DNA of 64,000 bases from JBIIJL01 sp044233795 (GTDB taxonomy: Bacteria; Pseudomonadota; Gammaproteobacteria; Legionellales; Legionellaceae). The notes below the pieces were generated by a model. It was not told the origin of the DNA and did not search any database. It was given only the letters and a program-made list of their open reading frames with translations. The position numbers and the translations under genes are program-made. Below are positions 41,615-50,638 of this stretch, piece by piece. The first letter of the stretch is position 1; every line of letters starts with the position of its first letter. The DNA lies in NCBI GenBank assembly GCA_044233795.1, contig JBIIJL010000002.1, positions 1 to 64,000 on the forward strand. The letters run 5' to 3'.

Positions 41615-43629
41615 TTACTCTCAGGTCCTTTTGGCGCCACTTCTAACGCATCAGAACTATCTTTAATTGAGCTTTTCATATCCGCTACCTGAGACTTCAT
41701 TTCTGATTGCGTCCTCTTTCTTGTCTCTATTTCCTGTCCACTCTTGTATTCGTCATATTTAACTTTTGTTTTTTCAGGAATGCTTTGTCCCAATTGAATT
41801 TGCCTCTCTATCACTTTGCCCCAACCAATGTCCATGTCTGCACCATGACTAACATCAATCGTATTTTTTTCAAGAAAATCACCGGTTAACAACACTTCTA
41901 TGAGTTGTTCTTGATGAGCGCCATACAAAATTCCCCCATCTTCACCAATAAGTAGCCAAGCTCCCTCAAGATTGCTGCCATAGGGATTTCTCATGTCAAA
42001 CCCATGTTGATAGAGTTCATGAATATTCACATCATGTTGCACGTGAGGTAGAGTGTATTCTTGAAGGCCTTGATTATGCGCCAATTCGAAATGTTTGCCA
42101 ATGTGCTCAACAAGCCGTTCAGTAATGGTAGAATTAGCGCGGGAGCCAGCATGAGCTAACTCTTCATTTAATACCGCCTCAATTCGACTTTTAACTTCAC
42201 CTGCAGGTGGTGGATCATTGAGTAGTCTGTCGAGGGTATTTTGCATTGCATCTTGATTGAATTTTTCTCCATAATGTTCATTTGCTTTATCTCGGTATGA
42301 ACTGTTAAGAACTTGCTGGAAAACAAATTCGTGTGGGGTTATGCAGCCAGCTCTTGCTAAGGCAAAATCGCTCACTATATTGGTAATGCTTGAGATTGAT
42401 AAAGCCTTTTTTTGAAATGCGGAAAGGGGTTGTCCTTTCTCTTGAGCTTCTATTGCAGTTTGCTTTATCTGCATTAGATAATGATCCGCTCTATCCAATA
42501 GCAATTGTTGGTTATCTAAACCCTCCAGGCCAGGCGCAAATGTATTGATAACCTGTGAAAACTCGTGCGGCAAATCAGGGGGGTGCCCAAGCGCCAAACC
42601 GTCCCAATCACCTGCTACTATGCTACCAGCCGTATTATATACATCTAAAATCACTTGATTGGCTTCATTACCAGGGAGTGTTGTTTTTAATTTATCTAGA
42701 ATTTTTGGCAGTGTAGTACAATCCTCAATAAGCGCAAAATATGGATGCCCTACTCCCATTGCTTCTTTGAATTCTTCTGCGCTTCTTGGCCTATTAGCAA
42801 AAACGTTTGCAGGTTTTACCGATAAATGCTCGGGTGTTTCGATTTTATCTTCTGTATAACCGACCATGAAGGTATGGTTAAATACACGCTCATAGACACC
42901 ATCAGGGATAGCCGCAAGCTCAAGGGGTTTTGTAATAATTTGTTTTACAGGATCCCAATTGGGGTTGAGTTCAGGTTTATCCCACTCTCTAGAGTAGACT
43001 ATAGGTATATCTGTTCCTTCAGCAATATTAACCACAAATTGCCCGTGAAACAGTTCTGTTTTAGGACCATGTCCCTCTTTGTATCCTAACCTTAATAAGC
43101 TTGATCCAATATCATAGCCTAATACCTCTAAATCACCTTCAGGACCCACTTCGCGAAGAATGTCGATCATGTTGATGTCTAGTTGCATAACATGTTGGAA
43201 ATCAGGATCAGTTGGTTGTAGTGCCAAGTGATTGGCATCTTTTGCGTTGTGCGGCTTAGGATCTCCTGATGCCTCAAGACGTGCAAAACGCTCTTCTTGT
43301 GATAAAGCACCTTTAAAAAAGCCTTGCTTGCTTGTTTTTGTCAAATTAACACCGCTTTTTGGGCTGCGGGATTTATTGTACTGGGGTGGATCACCTGCTC
43401 TCAAGATGATGGAGCTTTTGAGGGCGCTAGCCTGCATAATATTCGCTGCAGCAAATTCTGATTGAATACCAGCCTTTGCCATGGCATCTCTACCCGATAA
43501 TACGCCTACCACTTTAGGATTATCCATAACTTGCATAGCAAATGGCACGGGTTGACGGTCCTCAACTCTAAGTGTTGCGGTGCTAGCAACGGTCATAGGG
43601 CTCAGTGTAGACGTATCCTTGGTTGGCAT
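41605..43629 (-). CDS. Putative class II nucleotidyl cyclase toxin (edema factor/CyaA/ExoY family)
   Basis: 674 residues, no signal peptide. Three blocks match the catalytic core of these toxins. (1) Residues ~177-201, SLLRLGYKEGHGPK..ELFHGQFVVN, resemble the substrate-Lys region of CyaA (SLIAEGVATKGLGVHAK...GYIPVN); Lys184, His187 and Lys190 are candidates, though the spacing is one short. (2) NTAGSIVAGDWDGLALG (332-348), with Asp341 and Asp343 as the Asp-x-Asp metal pair, equals CyaA NAAGIPLTADIDMFAI. (3) QHGFDMRNP (541-549) has His542, Asp545 and Asn548 at the spacing of EF His577/Glu580/Asn583 and CyaA QHGTEQNNP; it is followed by LTGDFLEKNT as in EF MTGRFIEKNI. The N-terminal ~140 residues and the charged tail are unassigned. 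Family members make cAMP or other cyclic nucleotides after activation by a host protein. A signal-peptide repeat protein lies 44 bases upstream. Confidence 0.75.
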   Translation of the reverse strand: MPTKDTSTLSPMTVASTATLRVEDRQPVPFAMQVMDNPKVVGVLSGRDAMAKAGIQSEFAAANIMQASALKSSIILRAGDPPQYNKSRSPKSGVNLTKTSKQGFFKGALSQEERFARLEASGDPKPHNAKDANHLALQPTDPDFQHVMQLDINMIDILREVGPEGDLEVLGYDIGSSLLRLGYKEGHGPKTELFHGQFVVNIAEGTDIPIVYSREWDKPELNPNWDPVKQIITKPLELAAIPDGVYERVFNHTFMVGYTEDKIETPEHLSVKPANVFANRPRSAEEFKEAMGVGHPYFALIEDCTTLPKILDKLKTTLPGNEANQVILDVYNTAGSIVAGDWDGLALGHPPDLPHEFSQVINTFAPGLEGLDNQQLLLDRADHYLMQIKQTAIEAQEKGQPLSAFQKKALSISSITNIVSDFALARAGCITPHEFVFQQVLNSSYRDKANEHYGEKFNQDAMQNTLDRLLNDPPPAGEVKSRIEAVLNEELAHAGSRANSTITERLVEHIGKHFELAHNQGLQEYTLPHVQHDVNIHELYQHGFDMRNPYGSNLEGAWLLIGEDGGILYGAHQEQLIEVLLTGDFLEKNTIDVSHGADMDIGWGKVIERQIQLGQSIPEKTKVKYDEYKSGQEIETRKRTQSEMKSQVADMKSSIKDSSDALEVAPKGPESKAC

Positions 43630-43673
43630 GATTCACTCTTCAATGACTTCCGTATATGTAATACTATAGCAAA

Positions 43674-44246
43674 TTATCGAGATATTAACATTGGAAGTTC
43701 TCTAGAAGGGTGGATATTTAATGAACTCTTTTTCCAGAGGATTGTTTGAGTAATATCATCTAGTGATCCAATCTTTGTGTAAAGAGAAGCGAAATTTTCT
43801 GATTCATGAACCTCAATATTTAAATGATCTTTTAAGGAAATAGACGGGAAGACTCCTCTGTCATACTTGTAAGATTTACTCCACATGATGTTTTTTTCCT
43901 GGGGATCGATAATGCCAACACGGTACCATAGAGTGTTATAGTGCTCTGAGTTATGCACCTCAACCACAGTTGTTCCGCGGATTGCAACAGCAGCGTCTAG
44001 CCCTTTATCATATAGATGGCTCTGTCCCCACTCAACTTTGTTTTCTTTGATGGCGCCTACTTTATACCACAAACGATTGAAATATCTTGAACTATGAACT
44101 TCAACCACTGTGTTATTCATTTGTGCGATAGAAGGTTTGACGCCAGAGGAATATTTATTTGCAGATATTTTGGTTGCATAGGCATGACATGTATTGATAA
44201 AAAAACAAAAAAATAACAAAGAACTAATTAGCGATTTAACGCGCAT
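43674..44246 (-). CDS. Secreted protein with three VEVH...LWYxVG repeats
   Basis: 190 residues from ATG 44246 (the GTG three codons upstream is too near the AAAGG site). Signal peptide SLLFFCFFINTCHAYA, then three repeats of ~45 residues: VVEVHSSRYFNRLWYKVGAI...W...LYDKGLDAAVAI, VVEVHNSEHYNTLWYRVGII...W...KYDRGVFPSISL, and a looser IEVHESENFASLYTKIGSL. The pattern looks like beta-propeller blades of lectin-like bacterial proteins, but I cannot name the family. Exported to the periplasm or beyond. It precedes the cyclase gene by 44 bases on the same strand and so is probably its operon partner. Confidence 0.75.
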   Translation of the reverse strand: MRVKSLISSLLFFCFFINTCHAYATKISANKYSSGVKPSIAQMNNTVVEVHSSRYFNRLWYKVGAIKENKVEWGQSHLYDKGLDAAVAIRGTTVVEVHNSEHYNTLWYRVGIIDPQEKNIMWSKSYKYDRGVFPSISLKDHLNIEVHESENFASLYTKIGSLDDITQTILWKKSSLNIHPSRELPMLISR

Positions 44247-44422
44247 TATTATCACGCCTTTAAAGGGTTTTTAAATACGGCAGGATTTGAAAAGGGAGTT
44301 GTCAAATCAAGGTTGAGCTACTTCAGCTTAAGACAAAATGGGTATGATTTGTATAAAAATATCATGATTACAAATGTACATATTGCTATGTGCTTTGTTG
44401 CGCAATTTAATCATTTGGTGCT

Positions 44423-47113
44423 CTAGTGTGCCTCATCCCAATTCCTCCCAATACCGATAGAAACCACTAAAGGGACTGATAAAACCACCGCTTTTTCCAT
44501 CACTTGGCGAACGATTTCTTCGGCCATAGTCACCCTATCTTCAGGTACTTCAAAGACTAATTCATCATGAACTTGCATAATAAGCTTAAGGTCATTATTC
44601 GGTTTTGAACTTTGCCAAGTCGCAAAAGCAATCATGGCTTTTTTGATGATATCTGCAGCGGTGCCTTGCATGGGGGCATTGATGGCGGTGCGTTCGGAGG
44701 CCTTTTGACGCATGATATTCCTAGCGTTAATTTCAGGTAAATTAAGACGGCGGCCGAAAAGTGTTTCAATGTAGCCTTGGGTGTGCGCAAGTTTTCGAGT
44801 TCTATCCATGTATTCTAATACACCCGGATAGCGTTGAAAGTAGCAATCAATGTAGTGCTGGGCATCCTGCCGTTCAACGCCGAGTTGACGTGCTAACCCA
44901 AAGGCTGACATGCCATAAATCAAACCAAAGTTAACTGCTTTGGCGCGGCGCCTTTGTTCGCTTGTAATATCTTCGATGGGCGTATCGAAAATTTCACTTG
45001 CCGTTGCGCTATGAATATCCCAACCATTAGCAAAGGCATTTAATAAATTAGGATCCGCGGACAAATGCGCCATAATGCGCAATTCAATCTGAGAGTAGTC
45101 AGCTGCAAGCAATACATGATGAGCTGGGGCAATAAATGCTGTACGGATGAGGCGGCCCTCTTCACTGCGGATAGGGATATTTTGTAAATTGGGTTCGCTA
45201 GAGGATAAACGCCCGGTTGCAGTAACTGCTTGATTGTATGAGGTATGCACGCGATGAGTGTTTGGGTTTATACGTTTTGGTAATGTGTCAATATAGGTAG
45301 ATACCAATTTAGTTAAACTTCGATACTCAAGAATGACTGCAGGAAGTCGATAATCAAAGGCCAATTCTTGTAATACTGCTTCAGCAGTAGAAGGTTGGCC
45401 AGTCGGTGTTTTAGCAAGAATCGGTAATTGTAGATCATCAAATAAGATCTCTTGCAACTGCTTGGGCGAATTTAAATTAAATGGCTTGTGTGCAAGTGTT
45501 AGGGCTTCTTCTTCTAGGGCTTGGATTCTTGCTTTTAAGCGCTCACCATGAGCGATGAGTGTTTGGGCATCAATAAGAACACCCTGTCGTTCCATGTCAG
45601 CAAGGACGCTTAATAGCGGTATTTCGATATCATTAAGAACGCGCTTAAGTTCATCATTCATCATTGGGTAGAGGGTTTGATGGAGTCTTAAGGTTATTTC
45701 AGCATCTTCAGCGGCATAAGGAGCCGCTTTGCTTATAGGAACTTCATCAAAACGAAGTTGCTTGGCGCCTGTTCCAGCAACGTCTTCAAAGTGAATGGTT
45801 TTATGTCCTAAGTATTTTAGCGCAAGGGTGTCCATATCATGGCGGCCTGCTTGGCTATCTAACAGATAAGATTCAAGCATCGTGTCAAACTGAACCCCTT
45901 TTAAATGGATTCCATGATTTTTAAAGACGTTCAGGTCATATTTTAAATTTTGACCGACTTTGCCGATGTGAGGATTTTCGAGGATAGGTTTAAGAGCTGA
46001 TAAAACAAATTCACGATTAAGTTGAGGGCTATTTTCAAGATGAGCGAGTGGAATGTAAGCTGGATACTCCGGCTCAATAGCGAGGGCTATACCAACAATT
46101 TGGGCATTCATCACATCAAGACTTGTTGTTTCAGTATCAATGCAAAATAAAGGTGCTGTGCTGAGTTTATCTAACCAATAGTACAGTGTTTTTTTATCAG
46201 TAATGATTTCACCACACGATGTTTTTTCAGATGTAGAGAGATTGTTTTCACTGCTCTTTTTGGATGCGGTTAATAGCTCATTGAGCCAAGTTTTGAACTC
46301 AAGATTACGTGTGAGCTCAATGAGTGCTTCGCGGTCAAGAGGTTGCAAATAAAGCTCTTCAAGGGCAAGCGGTAAGGATACATCCGTTTTGATGGTCACA
46401 AGTGTTTTAGATAGTGAAAGATGAGGTAAGGCCCTCCGCAATTCCTCACCGACTTTACCCCCGATAAGGTCTATGTTAGCTATGAGCTGGTCAAGCGTCT
46501 GATATTCGCTGAGCCATTTCACAGCAGTTTTGGGGCCACATTTATGAACGCCAGGAATGTTGTCTGATGTATCACCAACCAAGGTGAGATAATCAATGAT
46601 CTGTGCCGGCATGACGCCAAACTTTGCTTTGACCCCAGAAATATCTAACATTTGATTTGTCATCGTGTTAATGAGAGAGACATGCTCATTAACCAATTGC
46701 GCCATGTCTTTATCACCTGTCGAGATGACTACTTTTTGTGCTTTAAGACTTGCCATATGAGCTAATGTACCAATGACATCATCAGCCTCTACTCCCTCAA
46801 TAATCATTAGGGGTAAACCCATAGCTTTTAGTAGCGCTACCAATGGGTCAAATTGGCATTTAAGATCTTCAGGGGTTTCTTTTCTGGTGGCCTTGTATTT
46901 AGGGTATAGATCATCGCGAAAGGTTTTGCCTTTAGCGTCAAAGACCACAGCAATGTGGTTTGGTTGATAATCCTTAAGAAGGCGCTTTATCATGTTGGCA
47001 ACCCCATAAATTGCGCCAGTAGGTTGTCCTTTGGAATTCGTCAGTGGGGGTAGAGCATGATAAGCGCGATAAAAATAAGAAGAGCCATCGACTAAAATCA
47101 AGGGCCTAGTCAT
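44423..47113 (-). CDS. polA: DNA polymerase I
   Basis: 896 residues. 5'-3' exonuclease domain (1-~290; LILVDGSSYFYRAYHALPPL, STGDKDMAQLV). 3'-5' proofreading domain whose metal motif CIDTETTSLD is intact. Polymerase domain with motif A LLAADYSQIELRIMAHLS, motif B RRRAKAVNFGLIYGMSAFG and motif C MQVHDELVFEVP. Removes RNA primers and repairs gaps. Two bases separate its start from the lpxD stop, so lpxD-polA are probably co-transcribed. Confidence 0.98.
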   Translation of the reverse strand: MTRPLILVDGSSYFYRAYHALPPLTNSKGQPTGAIYGVANMIKRLLKDYQPNHIAVVFDAKGKTFRDDLYPKYKATRKETPEDLKCQFDPLVALLKAMGLPLMIIEGVEADDVIGTLAHMASLKAQKVVISTGDKDMAQLVNEHVSLINTMTNQMLDISGVKAKFGVMPAQIIDYLTLVGDTSDNIPGVHKCGPKTAVKWLSEYQTLDQLIANIDLIGGKVGEELRRALPHLSLSKTLVTIKTDVSLPLALEELYLQPLDREALIELTRNLEFKTWLNELLTASKKSSENNLSTSEKTSCGEIITDKKTLYYWLDKLSTAPLFCIDTETTSLDVMNAQIVGIALAIEPEYPAYIPLAHLENSPQLNREFVLSALKPILENPHIGKVGQNLKYDLNVFKNHGIHLKGVQFDTMLESYLLDSQAGRHDMDTLALKYLGHKTIHFEDVAGTGAKQLRFDEVPISKAAPYAAEDAEITLRLHQTLYPMMNDELKRVLNDIEIPLLSVLADMERQGVLIDAQTLIAHGERLKARIQALEEEALTLAHKPFNLNSPKQLQEILFDDLQLPILAKTPTGQPSTAEAVLQELAFDYRLPAVILEYRSLTKLVSTYIDTLPKRINPNTHRVHTSYNQAVTATGRLSSSEPNLQNIPIRSEEGRLIRTAFIAPAHHVLLAADYSQIELRIMAHLSADPNLLNAFANGWDIHSATASEIFDTPIEDITSEQRRRAKAVNFGLIYGMSAFGLARQLGVERQDAQHYIDCYFQRYPGVLEYMDRTRKLAHTQGYIETLFGRRLNLPEINARNIMRQKASERTAINAPMQGTAADIIKKAMIAFATWQSSKPNNDLKLIMQVHDELVFEVPEDRVTMAEEIVRQVMEKAVVLSVPLVVSIGIGRNWDEAH

Positions 47114-47115
47114 AT

Positions 47116-48171
47116 TTAAACGTTCTCTTTATCGATAAGTTCTAATCGTTGCGCCATGAGGGCAACTTTTTCACTCAATGCTTTAAGGTTTTTACGCATG
47201 AGTGGAATACGCGTAGTGGCAAGTTCTTGCTCTATCGCCTTGTCTCTTGGTCTTGCAGGACTTCCTAAATACACATTGCCTTGTTTTAAGTGTTTTCTGG
47301 GTGGAACACCAGTTCGTGCACCAAGGATAACTCCATCATCGATACGTACATGATCGCTGACCCCAACATTAGCGGCAAAGACGACGTGATTGCCGCTCGT
47401 GCTGCTTCCTGCAATACCTGTAAAGGCACAAAGGATATTGTGTTTTCCGAGCTTCACAGAGTGCGCAATTTGTACCAAATTGTCAATTTTAGTTCCCTCG
47501 CCGATAACTGTGGTGCCAAGCGTTGCCCTATCTATCACTGAGTTTGCACCAATTTCAACATCGTCTTCAATGAGAACTGATCCTACGTGGGGCACTTTTA
47601 AATGTTGGCCTGCTTCTAATGTATAGCCAAACCCATCAGATCCAATGACAGTTGAAGCATGGATGGAGACACGTGCACCAATTTTACAATGGTCGTAGAT
47701 AGTCACGTGCGGGTGAAGGATTGTATTAGGCCCTAATGTGACATTGTGACCAATGTAGGTGTGGCTTTTAATGATACAATGATCTCCAATCACACTGCCA
47801 GATTCAACAACGACGAAAGGTCCAATGGAGATGTCAATGCCTAAAGTGACATCTTCAGCAATAACAGCATTGGGATGTACACCTGGTGTGGGTTTTCGTT
47901 CTGGGTAAAAATGATTGAGTAGTTTGATAAATGCGACGAAGGGATTTGCCACCTTAATTACGGGCTTACAGCTACTTTCAACATTGCTTGAAACCAAAAT
48001 TGCAGCTGCATCAGAGGCCTCAGCGCGCTTTAAGTTGTCATCTCCATCGGCAAACACCAGCGCATTGGAGATGATGTTATCGATAGGTGATAGTGCAGAA
48101 ATAATAATACGGTTATCACCAACAACACTTCCCTGTACCAGGGTTGCGATTTCATTCAAAGAAGCCTTCAT
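47116..48171 (-). CDS. lpxD: UDP-3-O-(3-hydroxyacyl)glucosamine N-acyltransferase
   Basis: 351 residues from MKASLNEIATLVQG; eight further codons upstream are not part of the family. N-terminal uridine-binding domain, then a left-handed beta-helix of hexapeptide repeats (~105-290) with the catalytic His in NLVQIAHSVKLG, and a C-terminal helix. Adds the second acyl chain in lipid A synthesis. It is not in an lpxD-fabZ-lpxA cluster, so the genome may carry a second lpxD elsewhere. Follows the ketoacyl synthase gene by 63 bases. Confidence 0.95.
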   Translation of the reverse strand: MKASLNEIATLVQGSVVGDNRIIISALSPIDNIISNALVFADGDDNLKRAEASDAAAILVSSNVESSCKPVIKVANPFVAFIKLLNHFYPERKPTPGVHPNAVIAEDVTLGIDISIGPFVVVESGSVIGDHCIIKSHTYIGHNVTLGPNTILHPHVTIYDHCKIGARVSIHASTVIGSDGFGYTLEAGQHLKVPHVGSVLIEDDVEIGANSVIDRATLGTTVIGEGTKIDNLVQIAHSVKLGKHNILCAFTGIAGSSTSGNHVVFAANVGVSDHVRIDDGVILGARTGVPPRKHLKQGNVYLGSPARPRDKAIEQELATTRIPLMRKNLKALSEKVALMAQRLELIDKENV

Positions 48172-48234
48172 GTAATGACCTTCATTAGGTTGCAAAAATC
48201 GGCAATTATAGCGTTATACTGTCTAAGATGCGAG

Positions 48235-49458
48235 CTAATATCGACGCAGAATTAATGCAGCATTCGCCCCTCCGAAGGCAAAGTGGTTGGAAAGAGCAAT
48301 ATCAACTCTTTTATGACGTGCAATGTTTGGAACATAATCCAGATCACAGAGCTGATCTGGATTGTGAAGGTTGATGGTTGGAAGCAAAAGCTCATGTTGT
48401 AAGCTTAAAGTTGTGGCAATGATCTCCATAGCTCCTGCTGCACCAATTGCGTGTCCAGTCATCGCTTTTTGGGCTGTAATGGGAATATTGTAAGCGTGCT
48501 GCTCAAATACAGTTTTAATAGTTTCTGTTTCAGTGATGTCGTTGAGCTGAGTGCCTGTGCCATGGGCATTGATGTATTGTACATCGCTGATAGCAAGCCT
48601 TGCGTCATCAAGGGCGCTATGGATAGCTCGTGCTTGCCCCTGGGTGCTAGGTGCTGTGATATGCGATGCATCGCAGCTTGCGCCAAATCCAATAATTTCA
48701 GCATAAACTTTTGCACCACGAGCCTTTGCATGCTCTAGCTCTTCTAATACCAAAATACCAGCACCGTCAGCCATCACCATGCCGTCTCGGTTTTTGTCAA
48801 AGGGTCTACAAGATATTGAGGGATCTTCATTTTGGGTAGACATCACCCGCAATTTGCACCAGGCTGCCATGATGGTTTCCCATACTAAAGATTCTGTTCC
48901 GCCGCATAGGGCTACAGATAAGCGGCCTTGTGAGATTTGTTGATATGCATTGCCAATAGCCTCCGCTGAAGACACACAAGCATTGGAGATAGTTGAGTTT
49001 TGTCCGCCTAAGCCAAAGGCAATTGCAATGTGATTGGCAACAGAGTTAGGCATGCCACGTATGACACTCAGTGCAGGAATCTTCCTCCAATTGTCTGTAT
49101 AAAAAGACCGATAAGCAGATTCGAGCTCAGGTCCTCCACCTAAACTTGTACCTATAAAGGTCGCAGTATGGCGGAGCTCTTCGGCAGTTAACCCTGCACG
49201 CTCAATAGCGTGGTGCGCGCAAAATAATGCATACTGAGCAACGCGAGGAAAGCGCTTGGGTTTGTTAAAATCAGGTAAATGCGTCAAGTTGAGATCACTG
49301 ATTTCACCAGCAACTTGTGTTGTGTAAGGTGTGGCGTCGTAGGATTGAATGCGTTTAATACCACAGGTGCTGTTGATAGCAGCTTGCCAAAAAGCTTCAA
49401 GCCCACTGCCAATCGATGATGTGATATCCATACCGGTAATGACAACCCTTTTTTTCAT
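48235..49458 (-). CDS. Beta-ketoacyl-[ACP] synthase (FabF/FabB-like)
   Basis: 407 residues. Thiolase-fold condensing enzyme with the Cys-His-His triad: Cys161 in SNACVSSAEAIGNA, His299 in INAHGTGTQLND, His336 in KAMTGHAIGAAGAMEI, plus Lys331. It extends acyl-ACP by two carbons. The sequence falls between FabB and FabF, so I give no symbol. No other fab gene is adjacent, and lpxD, which uses hydroxyacyl-ACP, lies just downstream. Could serve ordinary fatty acid synthesis or a specialised acyl chain. Confidence 0.92.
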   Translation of the reverse strand: MKKRVVITGMDITSSIGSGLEAFWQAAINSTCGIKRIQSYDATPYTTQVAGEISDLNLTHLPDFNKPKRFPRVAQYALFCAHHAIERAGLTAEELRHTATFIGTSLGGGPELESAYRSFYTDNWRKIPALSVIRGMPNSVANHIAIAFGLGGQNSTISNACVSSAEAIGNAYQQISQGRLSVALCGGTESLVWETIMAAWCKLRVMSTQNEDPSISCRPFDKNRDGMVMADGAGILVLEELEHAKARGAKVYAEIIGFGASCDASHITAPSTQGQARAIHSALDDARLAISDVQYINAHGTGTQLNDITETETIKTVFEQHAYNIPITAQKAMTGHAIGAAGAMEIIATTLSLQHELLLPTINLHNPDQLCDLDYVPNIARHKRVDIALSNHFAFGGANAALILRRY

Positions 49459-49737
49459 GCCCCATCCTCATTTTAATCTTAGTGCTATTCCGTTGCTCCA
49501 AGTTACAACAACTATTAAACCTAGAAAAAACAGAAGAATCCAATGTTTTTTGGGGTCAAGGCTGTTTCAACGTTGGTTGCTCGATTTTGAACTTATGCTC
49601 GGTGAATCGCAATACTATAGTGGCTGGAGAAAATCTGTCAAGCCGATCTCCGATGTAGGTTGTTTTCAGACAGGTTTTTCAATAGCAAATGTGTTCCTAA
49701 GGCACAAGCGTTGGATCTTTATTCTGCTCATAAAATA

Positions 49738-50625
49738 TTATCCGTTATTCTCTATCCAGGTTTGCAAAGTTTTAAATGGCATTATCCAAAAATCATAGGC
49801 ATTATTCATCTCAAACCCTTGTCGTAAATATAGATTTAATGCTTTGCGATTCGATGTTTCAACATCAAGAGTAATGGGTAATCCATAGGTTTTCTGAACA
49901 TAACTCATGCATGATACCAGCAAATAGCTTCCAATGCCTTGATTTTGTTGAATGGGAAGAATGCCAATATCTGTGAAGCGAACGGTGTTTTCTAAGCGCT
50001 GCATATGTAGCTTGCCAACAATTTTGCCCTTTTGTTCTATTATAAACAGTTGGTATTCCTTATTTTTAAGCAGAAGTTGAAAATCCGGGTTTTCGCCAGG
50101 TCTTTTTGTGGGAAAACAGGCTTCGTTAATCGCTGATAAGCTTGCCCAATCTTGATGAGTCGCCATACGCACGCAAAATTTATCGTAATTAATTGGGGGA
50201 GAAATGATGTGAGTGCATTGCATTTGGTATTCAGAGCCTTTGTATACCATGCCGAGTTTCTCTAGCCAGTCGCCATTGCAACAGGTTGGTGTTGAAAAAA
50301 TAACATTGGTGATGCGCTGCGATTCAAGTAATGGTATTAAGGCCTTTAACATCAAAGTAGCAATTTTCTGGCGACGGAAAGGTTTTGAAACCATCAAGGT
50401 AATTTCGCACGCTTCATTATAGAAAAAAAACGCGGCCAAGAAGCCTAATAACTTGTTGTTTTGGAAATACAGTAGATTGCCAGGCAAAGGTCGTTTTTTT
50501 CTCAAAAGATGTGGATAGGTTGGTATGGTGTTGAGGTCTGCTTGTTTGCATTGCATCAATAAAGTGTTGAGTGCCTTTTGTTGTTGGTCGGTCAGGCAAT
50601 GATTTTGGATGATTGAGGCATTCAT
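49738..50625 (-). CDS. GNAT-family acetyltransferase, probably two tandem domains
   Basis: 295 residues. The C-terminal half has the acetyl-CoA loop of GNAT enzymes (DIGILPIQQNQGIGSYLL, then ALNLYLRQGFEMNNAYDFW). The N-terminal half shows a weaker second copy (VSKPFRRQKIATLMLKALIPLL, WLEKLGMVYKGSEYQM), so it is likely a tandem GNAT. The substrate is unknown. Fourteen bases upstream of it ends the DUF155 gene on the same strand, so they may be co-transcribed. Confidence 0.85.
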   Translation of the reverse strand: MNASIIQNHCLTDQQQKALNTLLMQCKQADLNTIPTYPHLLRKKRPLPGNLLYFQNNKLLGFLAAFFFYNEACEITLMVSKPFRRQKIATLMLKALIPLLESQRITNVIFSTPTCCNGDWLEKLGMVYKGSEYQMQCTHIISPPINYDKFCVRMATHQDWASLSAINEACFPTKRPGENPDFQLLLKNKEYQLFIIEQKGKIVGKLHMQRLENTVRFTDIGILPIQQNQGIGSYLLVSCMSYVQKTYGLPITLDVETSNRKALNLYLRQGFEMNNAYDFWIMPFKTLQTWIENNG

Positions 50626-50638
50626 CGGTGTGGTTAAT

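Noticed and set aside
41605..43629. Reading the cyclase gene as a polymorphic toxin of an Rhs or contact-dependent system
   Set aside because: No Rhs repeats, delivery domains or PAAR-like elements are present, and no small immunity gene with a matching pattern is adjacent.
49349..49798. Plus-strand reading frame of 149 codons overlapping the ketoacyl synthase and GNAT genes
   Set aside because: It overlaps well-supported genes at both ends and shows no family features. Shadow frame.
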